A DNA stretch of 64,000 nucleotides, taken from NCBI GenBank assembly GCA_013399015.1, contig VWZX01007020.1, positions 496,001 through 560,000 of the forward strand, in the 5' to 3' direction. Below are positions 25,211-36,145 of the stretch, piece by piece. The stretch's first letter is position 1. Each line of letters starts with the position of its first letter. Source of the DNA: Galbula dea (taxonomy: Eukaryota > Chordata > Aves > Piciformes > Galbulidae). The notes beneath the pieces are model-generated. The model searched no databases. It was not told the origin of the DNA and was given only the letters and a program-made list of their open reading frames with translations. The position numbers were made by a program, and so were the translations under genes.

Positions 25211-25600
25211 ATGCATTCAGGTTTTAACAGATTCATGCAGATTTTTTCTTTGCTCACAACCAAGGGAAGTCGCAATGCTACTGACACTGCACAGTTGACT
25301 GTTGTTGTTCAATGTGTTAAAAAAAATGACATAATTAAGGAATTGCTTGGCCTCTGCCCATTTTGTTCCACACTGCTGCCTCACACTTCTTTAAAGAGCT
25401 GAGAAAATTTGTTGAAAATGTGGCACATAGTGGGAAAAAAAAATCATTGAGCTTGACTGGTTCAAAGTAGGCAGTATTAGTACAGATGGAGCACCTGCCA
25501 TGACTAGCAAGAAGAACAGCTATGCTGCTTTGCAAGAAAAGTTTCTGGATCAAAAGTTATTGAAATATTATTTGTATCCATCAGGATTTTTTTTCTGAGC
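25211..25600 (+). pseudogene. hAT-superfamily (Charlie-like) DNA transposase fossil
   Basis: Three pieces in different frames follow the order of the hAT transposase catalytic domain. Piece one (25236-25402) reads NATDTAQLTVVVQCVKKNDI then IKELLGL, matching the family's ESTDxxDTAQLxxFxRGV...ITEELL block. Piece two (about 25405-25435) reads FVENVAHSGKK. Piece three (25443-25563) reads IIELDWFKVGSISTDGAPAM then TSKKNSYAALQEKFLD, matching the conserved TDGAPAM motif with its Asp. A CIHQ string near 25577 in yet another frame fits the family's HCIIHQ. Frameshifts and a TGA after piece one rule out a working protein. No terminal inverted repeats were identified. hAT elements of this type are old in birds; a decayed retrocopy of a domesticated hAT gene is the alternative. 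Confidence 0.7.
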
Positions 25601-28600
25601 CAGAGACTTAGTTTTTTTTTCATGTCTAAATCTTGTCACCTCCTACTCTAGCAAAATAAGTATTTATGCATGATAGCTGCCAATAAGCGTACCATGTAAC
25701 TGAATGAAAATGATGAGCAAAACACATATACAATGTTTTCTGTTGAAGAGCAAAAATTGAGAAAGATTCTGGAAACAGAGAATGACCAATACATTTTCTT
25801 TACAGAAATTATAAACTCTTCAAAGACAACAGTATACTTAAAACCAAGAATGGGATTAGAAATCTGGTCTGTAGGGACATGTCATCTGAGCTTTGCAGAC
25901 TTACTACATACTTACAGGGAAAAAATACTGCCTGTTTACTGCTTGCTCTCATCCATGTGCTGCTTTTGAGTTGAAGCTGAGATGTTCTTATTTTATCTGA
26001 ATAGGTGTGCTTCAGTTCTTTGTAGTGCGCAAGAAGTGACAACTGAATGTCTGAGAAATACTGTGATCTGATCTTTCTGGAGTTGTTTCACTGTAAGTTT
26101 GAAGATCGTAGAAAGCAACAACTTCCCATTCGTATCATATCTTATACTGTGATTTGGACCATGTTCATTGAAATAGCCTGGAGTCTCTAATCTTTGTAAA
26201 AGAGGAGACATCCTTACAGCAGCAGAGTGAAGATCAACATTCCCATCTACGGAACAGAACTGGGTACATGCAAAGAACAGCAAACCCCAAAAAAGAGTAC
26301 TTAAAAGCAGCTCTCCTCTGATACATGCCTTCCTTTTTAGTGCTTGTGCAGACTGGGCATGTATTCATGAACAATAATAGCCTACTACAAACTTTTTAAA
26401 AAAATATACTGTTCAAAAGTCACCAGTTCTCATCTCAACAACCTGGCATCAACAAAGCTGAAAACAAGGGCAAAAAGGACATTTAGAAACATTATCAGAC
26501 TATTTGAAGGCTGCAGTGGCAGTTGTACTCAGTTCTTTTCTTCTGAAATGAAGTTAACAAAGGGTCACTCTCCCTTTCAACACTTGCAAAAATAAAATAT
26601 ATTTAATAATACAGAGGGATCAAAATAAATTTTAAAATCCATTTGCAGTACATCTAGGAACAAAAACCCAAGCCCAAATCTTAGCCAGACTTGCTACAAA
26701 CATTCACCCCTGGATTTACTGATTCCCAGTCTTGTGAACAGTTTCCTGTCTTTGTGAACTTTCCTTCTTCTGAAGCTCCTATATTTGCACATATTGAGTC
26801 AAGATTTTTGTTCTCGGCAAATATAATTTTTGCCTAGATGAGGGAATTTACAACAAAGTATCACCATTTCAAAATAAAACTTTGGACTAAAAAAGCATTA
26901 CAAATCTTTTTCTAGAAGTATATGGAAAGGTTTTGGTGGGGTTCTTTGATTGTTTGTTTTAAGAGTGTATTCAAAACAATGTACAAATAACTGCTAAATG
27001 AAGAATTAAAAATAAAAATAATTTAAATGTAAGTCTAAATAGATCATGGTAATTTTCATTACCCAACACAAAATAAAAATGGGTTAAAAAGTGATGAAAT
27101 AAACCACCAGTAGCTTAAACTTATTTTGGTTTTACTGTTCACAAGCTGAATTTTCATCTACAAGATATGTAGCCACCATTGCTTGCCCAACCAGAAACAA
27201 ATTAGCAAGCAACTTCGTATAAAATTTTTGCTGCAGTTCCTCTTCTAAGAGGATGAAGTACTTGCTCTGTTCTTAAAGGAGGAAGACTACTTGCATGAAC
27301 ACTGTACACCCAGTGCTTTTGTTTCTTTTTAATTATAATGCCTGACAATAGCAAAACACATACGATTGATTTAAATGTCTGAAGGCTTCACCCTTTTGCT
27401 GAAAACAATTCACATGCACATAAAAATGCACACATTGTAAGTAGTACAAAACCACTTCCCATGAAGCAGATTCTGCCAAAGTGATATACATTTGTAGTCA
27501 AGATGAGAGAAGCAACCCTCATGTGCTTTTCACATGTTCCACTAACTCCCAGTATAAGCATTTTAAATACTCAGTCGTTCAAGCACTCTAAAGCAATCCT
27601 GAATATTCATGATATTTATATACAATATATCTCTAGTACGGTTGCAAAAAAGTAGCTCAGTTTTGGTAAACTGCAAAATAATACTCCCTCCAAAATCAAC
27701 GGTATTGTTCTTTGGAAGAAGAGTTAACTTTCACTGCAACTTTGACAGAACAGAAAATGGTAATGCCATTAAAACTAACACCACGCACAAAGCATGCCAC
27801 TTAAGACAGTCTCTCACTAAGGCATGTCACCTTTAAAAATGCATGCTCTATTAACTGAGGTTGTGTGTCCAAAGGATGAAGCAGGAACATGAAATGACCA
27901 CCCGAGGAGAACACTGTGTCAGACTTCCACAATTTGAATAAATGACAGAGTTATGTAGGCACTGCAACATATAGATTTATACAGATGATATTTTCCAAAT
28001 GAAAACTCCACAGAAATTTTAAATCTACCCTCTGTCCCTCTGCCCGCTCACTGTCCACATTCTATTTTCTTTATGCATTGTTTCCGCTTTCCAACTTTTT
28101 TTTATTGTCTCTCCTTTTACTGTCACTTTATATTCACTTTTCATGTATTGTTCCTTAAATAATTAAATAGTCTCCATTTGCTTTCCTGCTTCCAAGCCAG
28201 AGCAGCATCCCATTCATGTGCTCTCACTTATTTCTATGACCTTTCACTTTCTCTTCTTATCATATCTTTATGCTACTAATATTTGGCAGGCAGAGGTCAA
28301 TTTTTTAATTCTTCTCAAAGGGTAAGTTAGCAGCTTTATGAAACGGTCATTAATGTAGGACAAAATTAATTTAAAACACATATGAGCTAGTCGAACTTGC
28401 CCTGAAAATCAGAGGTAAACCTTAATCAAGTACATCAATATCTGTATTGCCAATCTTCATCTGTGTTTAAGTAAAAATTCCAATTATCCAGTGCAATCTA
28501 TCTCTGAAAAGCCCTTTCACCAGCCTCATTTACCCAAGAGGCATTTATATCTCCTTTCAATCTGTGGATTTAAAACACAAAAAGCCACATTCAATCCCTC

Positions 28601-31600
28601 AGCAAGGCTTCTAGTCCCACTGAAATCAACCAAAACGCCTTGATGCAAAGATATGGCTATGGTGCAAACCCCCCGACTCCTTCATCTTTTGGGAACTTAA
28701 ACTACTTAGTTCAGCCCCTATCTTTCTCCTTCCCTTCTCCTTATTTCAAGACATTCGGCCTTCTTTATCTGTTTCCATTTCTCTCTTTTGTTCATCCCTA
28801 TAAAGTTCACACCTTCAGAGGGAGAAACTTCACTTCTATTTGGCCACCACTACCTTTTCTTTGCTGATGGAAAACAGAACTGAGGAGCTGTGCCAATCCT
28901 CATGGTAAAAGGCTTTTCCCACATCCAGTGCCAAAATCAGTGCAGAAAGAAGTTTATTTAAAAAAAAGAAAAATCTGCTTGCTAAAGGTACTCAGCAAAG
29001 CATTTAAATATCCAGAGTGAGAGTAATAAAAGTTACTTTCTTGTTTAGTAGCAGTAAGAATTGTGTTTATTCTTCAAAGTTCAAACTAAGTGTCCATGCA
29101 ACAAGCCAGCACTAGCTACAAATGCTGTTTAGTCTATAGGGGTAAGCAATGCAAGTTATCAGTTGGAAGTACAGACACAGACACCAATCACCCACAGAAA
29201 TCCTTATGAAGCAGGAGCACATATCTTTAATTTTTGTGAAAATTAATTTGGTAACTGTTTATCTAAACCATGAGCTCAGATAAATCAGTAAGTAAAACTG
29301 ATACTACATCATACTGCTTTTTCTCTGCGATAAGCCCACGTGTCCATCGTGCATCCAGACTAACAAAGTGTTAGAATGACAGAAGCACCAAAACTACTTT
29401 ATGAAAAGAGCTGCATTAAAACTAGAAGCACAGATTTAAACTCACCAGAAGAGAAAAGCTCTAAATTTGATGCTACTTCATCCACAGTAGATTCTATTTA
29501 AGTGTAGAAGGCACACCCTGTTCATGCATGTATTTATAGATTGTAATCCATTAAAAAATACTTACTGAATGTGTTGAGAAATTCCTTATTACTTGTAGTT
29601 TCTGTTGACATATTGACATTTGATTCATACCAGCAGTGAAGTGCTCTACCAGAACTGCACTTTCTAGAGGTTACTTTTAGCAAATAAAATAATATTTAAA
29701 AAGTTTTGGCCAAACAAACCAAAGTAAATGCTACATATTCCATGAACTCAATTTATTCTTGGCTCAAAATACCATCACTTTAAAATAACATTCTGTTTAT
29801 CATTACTCAAAGTTTCTAAATTTCATAGCTCCATAACAGTTTAATTTACAAACAAATTTTACTGGATGAAGCAAAGTGATAAAGAAGCCACAGAACACTA
29901 ATCTGCATTCTCAACTGAGGGGAGATTCAAAGACCCTGCATGCAGATGACAACAAGGAAAGTAGTTACATGTAAATCCTCTAAGTCATTACAAATGTAAT
30001 ATTCTACTCTGAGAAAAAGTGTCTTCCTTAGTCCATCTTCTGATTAACTGAAATGGTAACAATAAATATTTCTACGCATATTCCTGCTTGCTTAAATCAT
30101 TCATTTCATTAAAAAGTTTTAAATCTTCATGCCACTGAGGCACATATCCCTTGTGTCATTCTCACATATATTCATAGTGAAGTGACAGGAAATATATTTA
30201 CAAGCAAGATTCAGAAGTAACTTATTATTTAACTGAACATCTAGAGGTAATTTTGTTATAAAGCAACACATCTCTTGGTTTAGACAGCCAAGTTAGCGCT
30301 TCTGAGCGCTTCTGAATCCTATAAATTTCAGTTCTACCACTTGGAGATTATTTCTTAAGCTGACAGATCATGTGTTTGCTCTGAAGTTAGTCTAATGCAG
30401 CCTCAGTGTGAGAAGTAACAGTTTCCTATCTCCCAAAAGATTTGAAATATGGACCTCCTAAAGCACACGAAAGAGACAAATCACAAATATATCCTTAATT
30501 TAAGTCTTGCTATTCTGTGGCAAAACTCTCATGGACTTTATTGGCACAGGACTGGATCCAGAGCACAAACTTACATGCCTATTAAATGACACTTCTTTTT
30601 CAATTGATCTCTCATTTAAGGTAAAACACAATGATCCTGGACAGTTGCAGATACAATCCTCCCTCAGGATTCCCTCAGACCCTGCTCTCCATGATACTGA
30701 GAAGCTTCAAGTAGCCCTAAGGCAATGGAAAACTACAATCCCCACACCATCTTACTTGGACTGAGGTTGGAGCAAATTTTACACCAGACCTCAGGGAAGG
30801 CAAGATCAGGGCTCAGTGACCCAACTAGCAATAGGTAAATAAATGCAAGAGATCTGGACTTAACTCCAAGTTCTTCTCTTAGTTGTGTCAAAGACCTCTC
30901 ATTAGCATCAAGGCACATCCCCACATAGTGCCATATGCTGGAACTATCTGGAAAACGGCCCAGCCCTGCTATCTTAAATTGTCAGAATATTACCTGTAGG
31001 AGTAATCCCATAGAAACCCATGGCAGCTATTCAGAAACTAACCCGGAAAATTAGATTCTGAACACTGCAAAGGTTTTGCAAATTAGTTCATCCTACAGCT
31101 TAAATACTTTTTCCCCCCCCACTAAATCAAACTAGAAGCCCATTGTGTGCCTCTTCTTTTTAATTAAATTACTAAGAATAATATCAACCAGTAAGCCACA
31201 TGAACATTGTGGTGCTCTACATCAAAGCCTTCAAGCTACCGCTTTCAGTAGAGCATGACGCACACCTTGCAATTTAAATGTACAAATTACTAGACAGATC
31301 ACCACAAGAAGAAATTGTTGCCAGTTATTTTTCAGCATTCAGAAACGGCTACCCTAGTCAGTTTTCAGCTCAAAAAGTACCCATTTTCTTTTCCTTGCCA
31401 AATCTGTAATATTTTCTTATGGTTATTATTTTTTTAAATAGTTACAAACATCTCAAAAAGCATTAGCTTACTTTGTCATTTTCATATATATGCAAATACC
31501 TCTAGGCTTCCTCCTTTGAAAGAAGCACTAAACGTTGATTCCCTCGTTTTCATTCTGACTCTTTAAACACTTGGTTTATTCATGTTTTTCAAGTTATTTG

Positions 31601-31860
31601 GCTGTTTTTATTCTGCAATCACACCATTTCTGCTGTCTAGGGACGTTCAGAAAGACTTGGTGATAAGCTGCAGCCTAATCGCTTTGCGATTTTCTAACAG
31701 ATACTCTAAAATCTAATTATTGAGGCAAAGGCCAAGAAGGGAAGGAAAATTCCCGCTGGCACATCCAAGGCATTTTCCACATTTGTGGAGAAGGGAAATT
31801 CTTGGACGCGTAGATCGCCAGAAAGGCGAGAAAACAATCTGCAGTTTCCAGAACTCAGGC
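25601..31860. other. AT-rich non-coding stretch, two possible old repeat traces and one possible exon
   Basis: No gene is recognised with confidence. A coding-like minus-strand frame lies at 26283-25993 and is listed separately. Two short pieces resemble a dispersed old amniote repeat whose core reads like CAAAACTCCCATTGACTTCA: 30515-30575 on the plus strand and about 28590-28640 on the minus strand. A 10-base direct duplication (AGCGCTTCTG) lies at 30295-30314. The rest is AT-rich with no clear structure. Confidence 0.4.
25993..26259 (-). other. Coding-like minus-strand segment, possible exon
   Basis: A minus-strand frame of 96 codons (26283-25993) includes CSVDGNVDLHSAAVRMSPLL and LETPGYFNEHGPNHSIRYD. 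A pyrimidine-rich stretch ending ATGTACCCAG gives a possible acceptor before 26259. Possible donors are GTAAGG after 26218 and, in a different frame, GTAAGTAT near 25915. I do not recognise the product. It lies 400 bases past the hAT fossil on the opposite strand, so it could be the complement of decayed transposon sequence. Otherwise it is an exon of the minus-strand gene or chance. Confidence 0.18.
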
Positions 31861-31865
31861 GTAAC

Positions 31866-31889
31866 ATACACATACACACACACACACAG
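31866..31889. repeat. (CA)n microsatellite
   Basis: A run of about ten CA/TA dinucleotides (ACATACACATACACACACAC, continuing to 31889) lies at the edge of the CpG island. It gives the minus-strand frames their string of Val-Cys codons. Confidence 0.95.
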
Positions 31890-32110
31890 AGTATCCAGTA
31901 CCAGCTCGCTGCACATTTCTGTGCGGGCTCTGAGGTCGCGGCTGTGCCCCGCTCGGGGTGCGGACCGCCGCGGGACCACCCCCCAGCCCCCAAGCCAAGT
32001 GCCCGCGAAGGCTTGCGTCCGCCCAGCTCGCTTCGGGGGAAGGCTGCACCTGCCACTCGGGTAGCCCCAGCACCCCCACTACGGCCCCGCTTGGTGCCTC
32101 ACCGGGCAGC

Positions 32111-32134
32111 GGGGGCGGGCGGGCAGCCCGGGGC
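32111..32134 (+). promoter_or_regulatory. G-quadruplex motif in the CpG island
   Basis: Four G-runs (GGGGG, GGG, GGG, GGGG) are separated by loops of 1, 1 and 6 bases, which meets the usual G-quadruplex pattern. It lies on the plus strand, the template strand if the gene runs minus, just downstream of donor 4. Two GC boxes overlap it, so Sp1-type binding is an equally likely role. Confidence 0.6.
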
Positions 32135-32146
32135 GGTGCAGCTCAC

Positions 32147-32155
32147 CTGCGCGCA
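32147..32155 (-). other. Candidate splice donor 4
   Basis: On the minus strand GCGCAG/GTGAGC is a near-consensus donor, with the last exon base at 32147. The preceding frame from an ATG near 32242 is open, but no protein is recognised. It lies just 5' (in minus-strand terms) of the G-rich run at 32111-32134. Confidence 0.4.
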
Positions 32156-32365
32156 GCAGGCGCTGCCGCTACCCCTGCAGCGCGCTGCCGCCCACTGCCA
32201 TTTGTTGCTCGCGTTCCGAGGGAACTGCCCTCTCCACCCCATCACAGCCACCTCCGCCTGCTCCGTAGCAACTGGTCCTGGTAGGTCTCAACGTGAAAAA
32301 ATTCCACGGCGACACTCATGGCGTCTTCCCACCAGCACCCGCACCCGCCTCCACCTCCCCCTTAC

Positions 32366-32434
32366 CCGCCAGCCCCGCGCCCCGCTCCGCGCCCCGGCCG
32401 CCGCCTGCATGCTGATCAGCGCACCCTTCGCCAT
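32366..32434 (-). CDS. Possible first coding exon, 23 codons (phase 0 donor)
   Basis: On the minus strand an ATG in strong context (CAGGATGG: purine at -3, G at +4) opens a frame reading MAKGALISMQAAAGARSGAR then GWR. It ends exactly at the donor GGCGG/GTAAGG. The frame is also open upstream to 32668. The short, Ala- and Arg-rich start is common for GC-rich first exons and I cannot match it to a known protein. The exact codon-boundary donor and good start context are the only support. It may be 5' untranslated sequence instead. Confidence 0.25.
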
Positions 32435-32682
32435 CCTGCCCTGCCCTGCCCTGCGTACGGACAGGGAGACAGGCGGCCAGGCGCCTCCAAGACAGACACC
32501 TAGGAGGGAGAGTATTTTCTTTTTCTCCTCCTTTTCTGATGTTGCTCCGATACGGGATCGGGGAGTGAGGATCTCAAATCTCTCGCGGTGGCAGCTCCCT
32601 CCCCGCGGCCTCCACACCTCGATCCTCACCACTCCCCTGCTGCCTCGGCAGAGCCTCGGCCCCGTCACCCCCCAGCACTTAC

Positions 32683-32691
32683 CAGGGTCTC
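32683..32691 (-). other. Candidate splice donor 2 (strongest)
   Basis: On the minus strand ACCCTG/GTAAGTGC is the best donor in the island, with the last exon base at 32683. The sequence upstream on the minus strand contains stops in all frames close by, which suits a non-coding first exon. Confidence 0.45.
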
Positions 32692-32961
32692 GCCAGCACG
32701 GACCGGAGAAGGGAGTATCTCGGCCGGCCCTCGCCGATCAGTGCTGGACAAGGTGTCACGGCGCAGCAGCAGTGCTGCTCGCCTCCCTCCCTGTCGAGTT
32801 TCCTCCCGGCTCTACCACCGCCAACCCCAGCGCAGCCGCGGGGCCCTGCAAGTCACATCGCGGAGCAGCGCCTTCTCGTAAAACTTCGCGGCGTGCTGCC
32901 ACCACCGGCTCGCCTCGGCTCGACCCGCACCCCAGCGGCGCAACAGGCAGCGCAGCCTCAC

Positions 32962-32984
32962 CTGCCGCGGGGCCGCCGCGCCAT
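32962..32984 (-). other. Possible first coding exon, short (phase 2 donor)
   Basis: On the minus strand a TCCTATGG start context is followed by codons for MARRPRG plus two bases, then the donor GGCAG/GTGAGG (exon end 32962). The frame is open upstream to 33206, so another start is possible. This is typical of a GC-rich first exon, but 23 coding bases cannot be assigned to a protein. It could equally be a non-coding first exon. Confidence 0.2.
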
Positions 32985-33420
32985 AGGAGCGACGGGCGGA
33001 GCCAGCGCCGCGGCTAGGACGGCGGGGCCCGAGTGTAACCACCGCCCGTCCGCCCGCGGGCTGGGCGGCCGTGCCTGTCGCGGCTGCTGCGCCGCCTTTC
33101 TCCTGCCCCTACGCTGCGGCTGCAGGCAGGGAGAGAGGCAGGCGGGCGGAGAGGAAAGAACGGGGCAGGGAGGGAGGAAAGGAGGAGACTCCCCTCTCAC
33201 TCCCACAGCCTAGCGTGGGAGCTGCCCCCCGGAGCGGTGATGCTGTCCGTCCCCAGGCTCCGGGGGTAGATTCAGGGGCTGCTGCGCGGAGAGGGGACAC
33301 GCTCTCTCAGCTGGGTGATGTGCAGCCGCCCACGCCGTGGGCCGAAGTGCAGCCCTGCCTGCTCGGAGCACCGCAAGGGGCGATTCCCCTCCCCTCGGGC
33401 CCTTCCGGGTTTCCCAGCAA

Positions 33421-35552
33421 AATATAAATTAGGTTAATTGTTTTGCCATTTTGAATGGAAAGCTGTTGTTGACAGTGTACGATGCTTGATTTGGCAAACT
33501 TGCTGCCGCACATTTTTTGCTACAGTAGGTGAACTAGTTCTCTGCTCCCAACCTAACCAACGCTTTGAAGTGGTCTTGCGTGGAAGCAGTTATTCAGACC
33601 TTGCTTTGGGTTTACCATAATTCTTGCTAGGGTCCCCTTCTTCTCCGAGAGGTGCTTCTGTGAAAGTGCCCAGCAATTGCATGGACTGTCAAAATACAAG
33701 CTTGAAGGAACAACACCAGTTGGTTCTCTCTCACTCAAGCATGTATTCTCTGTTGTGCATTTTCTGCTCTGGCTCTGCAAAGTCAACTTCCCATTTACCT
33801 TGTTCAGTAATAGACTCTGTTGCCTGTCTCCAGCTGAGAGCACCTGGGTAGAAGGGTTTTAAAAAGATTCATCTTTGCTTTATAGCTGGTTTGCTTTAAG
33901 GTGAAAGCTGCTGAGGATGCTTTGTGGAACAGAAGATGAATTGACTTGGTTTCCTTGTTTGGTGGTGGTGGGTTTTTTTGCCACTAACTATGCAAAACTG
34001 GTTTATCTCTATATGGACTACTGTTAAAAAGAAACTACTGGGTCAGAAGGACCACTACAATGGCCACAGATAAGTGGTCTTTTTCGTCAGGGTGTGGGAG
34101 AAGGGGTGGAGAAGCAACGACATGCAACTAACACACTGCTAAATGCCATTCTCCATCATTAAACCTCAGTTCTGGGAGTCTCTACCCAAGTACTTAACTC
34201 CCTGAGTATGTCTGAATCACATTATCAAGATAATGTAGTTCCAGGCCTTTGTATTATATCAAACCCTGTTTTTTTGCTTCTAATAATAGTTGGAAATTGG
34301 CTTATGAACGCTTGTATGTATGCCTATTATTTTACATTCTTTCGAGAAATACCAAATATGAAGAAACTTGATGAAAATCACTTTTGTCGGTTCCTTACAC
34401 ATTCTTCACACTGACAAACTCTACCCAGCTTTGAAGACATAATAAGTTAAAAAAACCCCACAAACCAAAAACCAACAACAAAAAAAACCCAACCCAAAAC
34501 AACTTAGTACAGGAGTATACATTCCATTTTACAGTGTGTTAAATCATGTCACAAAGTCAGTGACCAGAAGAAGCCACGATGGGACAGCCAACCCTGTATT
34601 ATTTGCAATGAGAAATGATTTTCAGGCTTTGTGAGTTTTATTCCTTTAACTGAAACTGATTTGTATTCATTTTAAGGCAGTAGAAAAAAATTTCTCAATG
34701 ACGACAACTCAAAATCTAATGTGCAGGAGCAATTTCTTCAAATTCAGCTTATATTTATATTTTCACTGTTCAATATATAAGCATCTATACCATCTATATT
34801 CATACCCACAATACTAATATTCATATAACAGGCTTTGACAACCTCCTTGGAGTGACTTCCTGCCGTTATTTCCTTTTTTAAAGAAAAAGATTAGCAGATC
34901 TGCTTTTCATTTGGCTCAACAGTAAAAAAGAAAAAAAGAGTTTGATTAGATAAAAATTGATGTCTTCCATGTGATAATTTCACTTTAAAATTGAACCTCC
35001 AGTTGTACTTTGTGGAATGAACCATTTGTATAGTTAAATATCATAACAATGTAAAGGTAGACTGATCTTAACTTGCATAAGTTAACTGCATTAGCCATGA
35101 TGTTATTCATCCTATTGATTTAACGATTTAAGTGTGATTGCTTGTATTAAGGGAAAAAGAACCTCAGAAAACAAAAATACTTTTTTTTTTTTTTAAATTG
35201 CAACTTGTAAAAAGTTTTTGGCCAGCTGCACATAAGCAGATGGTCTGCAGGTTCATATTCAGACTCACTCTTGAGACCACCTAAGCACCTATAACTTCAC
35301 CTGAAATTAATGAGTGTTTAGTATCTTTGAAAAGGAGAAGGAAGTATTTTTTTCCTGGGGAAAATTACTGTGAAGAGATGCACAGCTACTTGCTGTTAAA
35401 AATGTCACAGTTTTTTAAGAACTGAAATATGGCTGAAGTTATGCCCCTCCCCCAGTTGTCTGTGTGTGCAGTAGAATGGATATATTATTATTCTAAGTGG
35501 AAGAAATTTCTTAGCTCCATGAACAAACCCACTAGCATATTTCACAGAAATC
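33421..35552. other. AT-rich flank upstream of the CpG island
   Basis: No exon is recognised. An A/C-rich simple tract lies at about 34448-34502 and a T-run at 35182-35194. Short frames are chance. In the minus-strand gene model this is proximal upstream sequence. Confidence 0.5.
34448..34502. repeat. A/C-rich simple tract
   Basis: AAAAACCCC, CAAACC and AACAACAAAA units follow one another without a fixed period. It is one of several similar tracts in this window, the others lying near 19400, 24165, 44850, 45670 and 60290. Confidence 0.85.
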
Positions 35553-36145
35553 AGAGAATCACAGAATCATTACGGTTGGAAAGGACCCTCAAAATCATCT
35601 AGTCCAACCGATAGCCCTACACTGCTCTTACCCCTAAATCATCCCCTGAAGAAACACATCTACCCTCTTCTTAAAAACCTCCAGGGATGGTGACTCCACC
35701 ACTTCCCTGCGCAGNAAGATCACCTCCCTGGTCCTACTGGTCAGACCATTCCTGATGCAAGCCAGGATGCCACTGGCCTTCTTAGCCACCTGGGCACACT
35801 GCTGGCTCATGTTCAGCCGGCCGTCAATCAGCACCCCCAGGTCCTTCTCTGCTGGGGAGCTCTCCAGCCACACCTTCCCGAGTCTGTGGCACTGCTGGGG
35901 GTTGTTACGCCCAAAATGCAGGACTCTACATTTAGCCTTATTAAAACTCATCCCATTGGCCTCTGCCCATCGATCCAGCCTATCTAGGTCCCTCTGCAGA
36001 GCCTGCCTACCCTCAAGCAGATCGACACACCCACCCAGCTTAGTGTCATCTGCAAACTTACTAAGGGTGCACTCTATCCCCTCATCCAAGTCATCAATAA
36101 AGATGCTGAACAGGAGAGGCCCCAACACTGACCCCTGAGGCACTC
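35553..36145 (-). mobile_element. CR1 LINE fragment with RT motifs and a one-base N
   Basis: The complement of a CR1 tail (AGAGAATCACAGAATCATTA, GTTGGAAAGGACCC) leads to the end of ORF2 (VVESPSLEVFKKRVDVFLQG). After a single N at 35715 come codons for late ORF2 (EKDLGVLIDGRLNMS) and the reverse-transcriptase motifs FADDTKL (motif C with both Asp, near 36035-36055) and PQGSVLGPLLF (motif B, near 36110-36143). About 250-300 bases expected between the two halves are absent at the N. The minus frame reads open from 36143 to 35634 through the N. The element is truncated 5' of motif B, so it cannot be active. Confidence 0.95.

Larger units (their letters stand above)
31920..33420 (-). promoter_or_regulatory. 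CpG island promoter, probably driving a minus-strand gene
   Basis: Base composition switches sharply from AT-rich to GC-rich with dense CpG over about 1.5 kb, and back again near 33420. GC-box-like sequences occur at 32110-32136 (GGGGGCGGGCGGG), 32995, 33044-33062 and elsewhere. An ETS-type motif (ACCCGGAAG on the minus strand) lies at 33402-33410. No TATA box is evident. Splice donors close to consensus appear on the minus strand at four places (last exon bases 32962, 32683, 32366 and 32147), while the plus strand has only weak ones. I therefore infer transcription toward lower coordinates with several alternative first exons. Which gene it serves cannot be read from this window, and bidirectional activity is possible. 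Confidence 0.8.

Noticed and set aside
32262..32280. RFX X-box-like site (GTTGCTACGGAGC on the minus strand)
   Set aside because: One half-site fits but the other is poor, so a cilia-gene type promoter cannot be claimed.
31785..33017. 410-codon plus-strand open frame across the CpG island
   Set aside because: It is the longest frame in the window, but GC-rich sequence is poor in stop codons. The translation is Pro/Arg/Ala/Ser-rich low complexity with no domain, begins in the CA microsatellite, and lies opposite the proposed minus-strand first exons.
32288..33213. Other long frames on both strands of the CpG island
   Set aside because: They overlap each other in several frames and have biased composition with no conserved motif. 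Only the short frames ending at good donors were kept as weak candidates.
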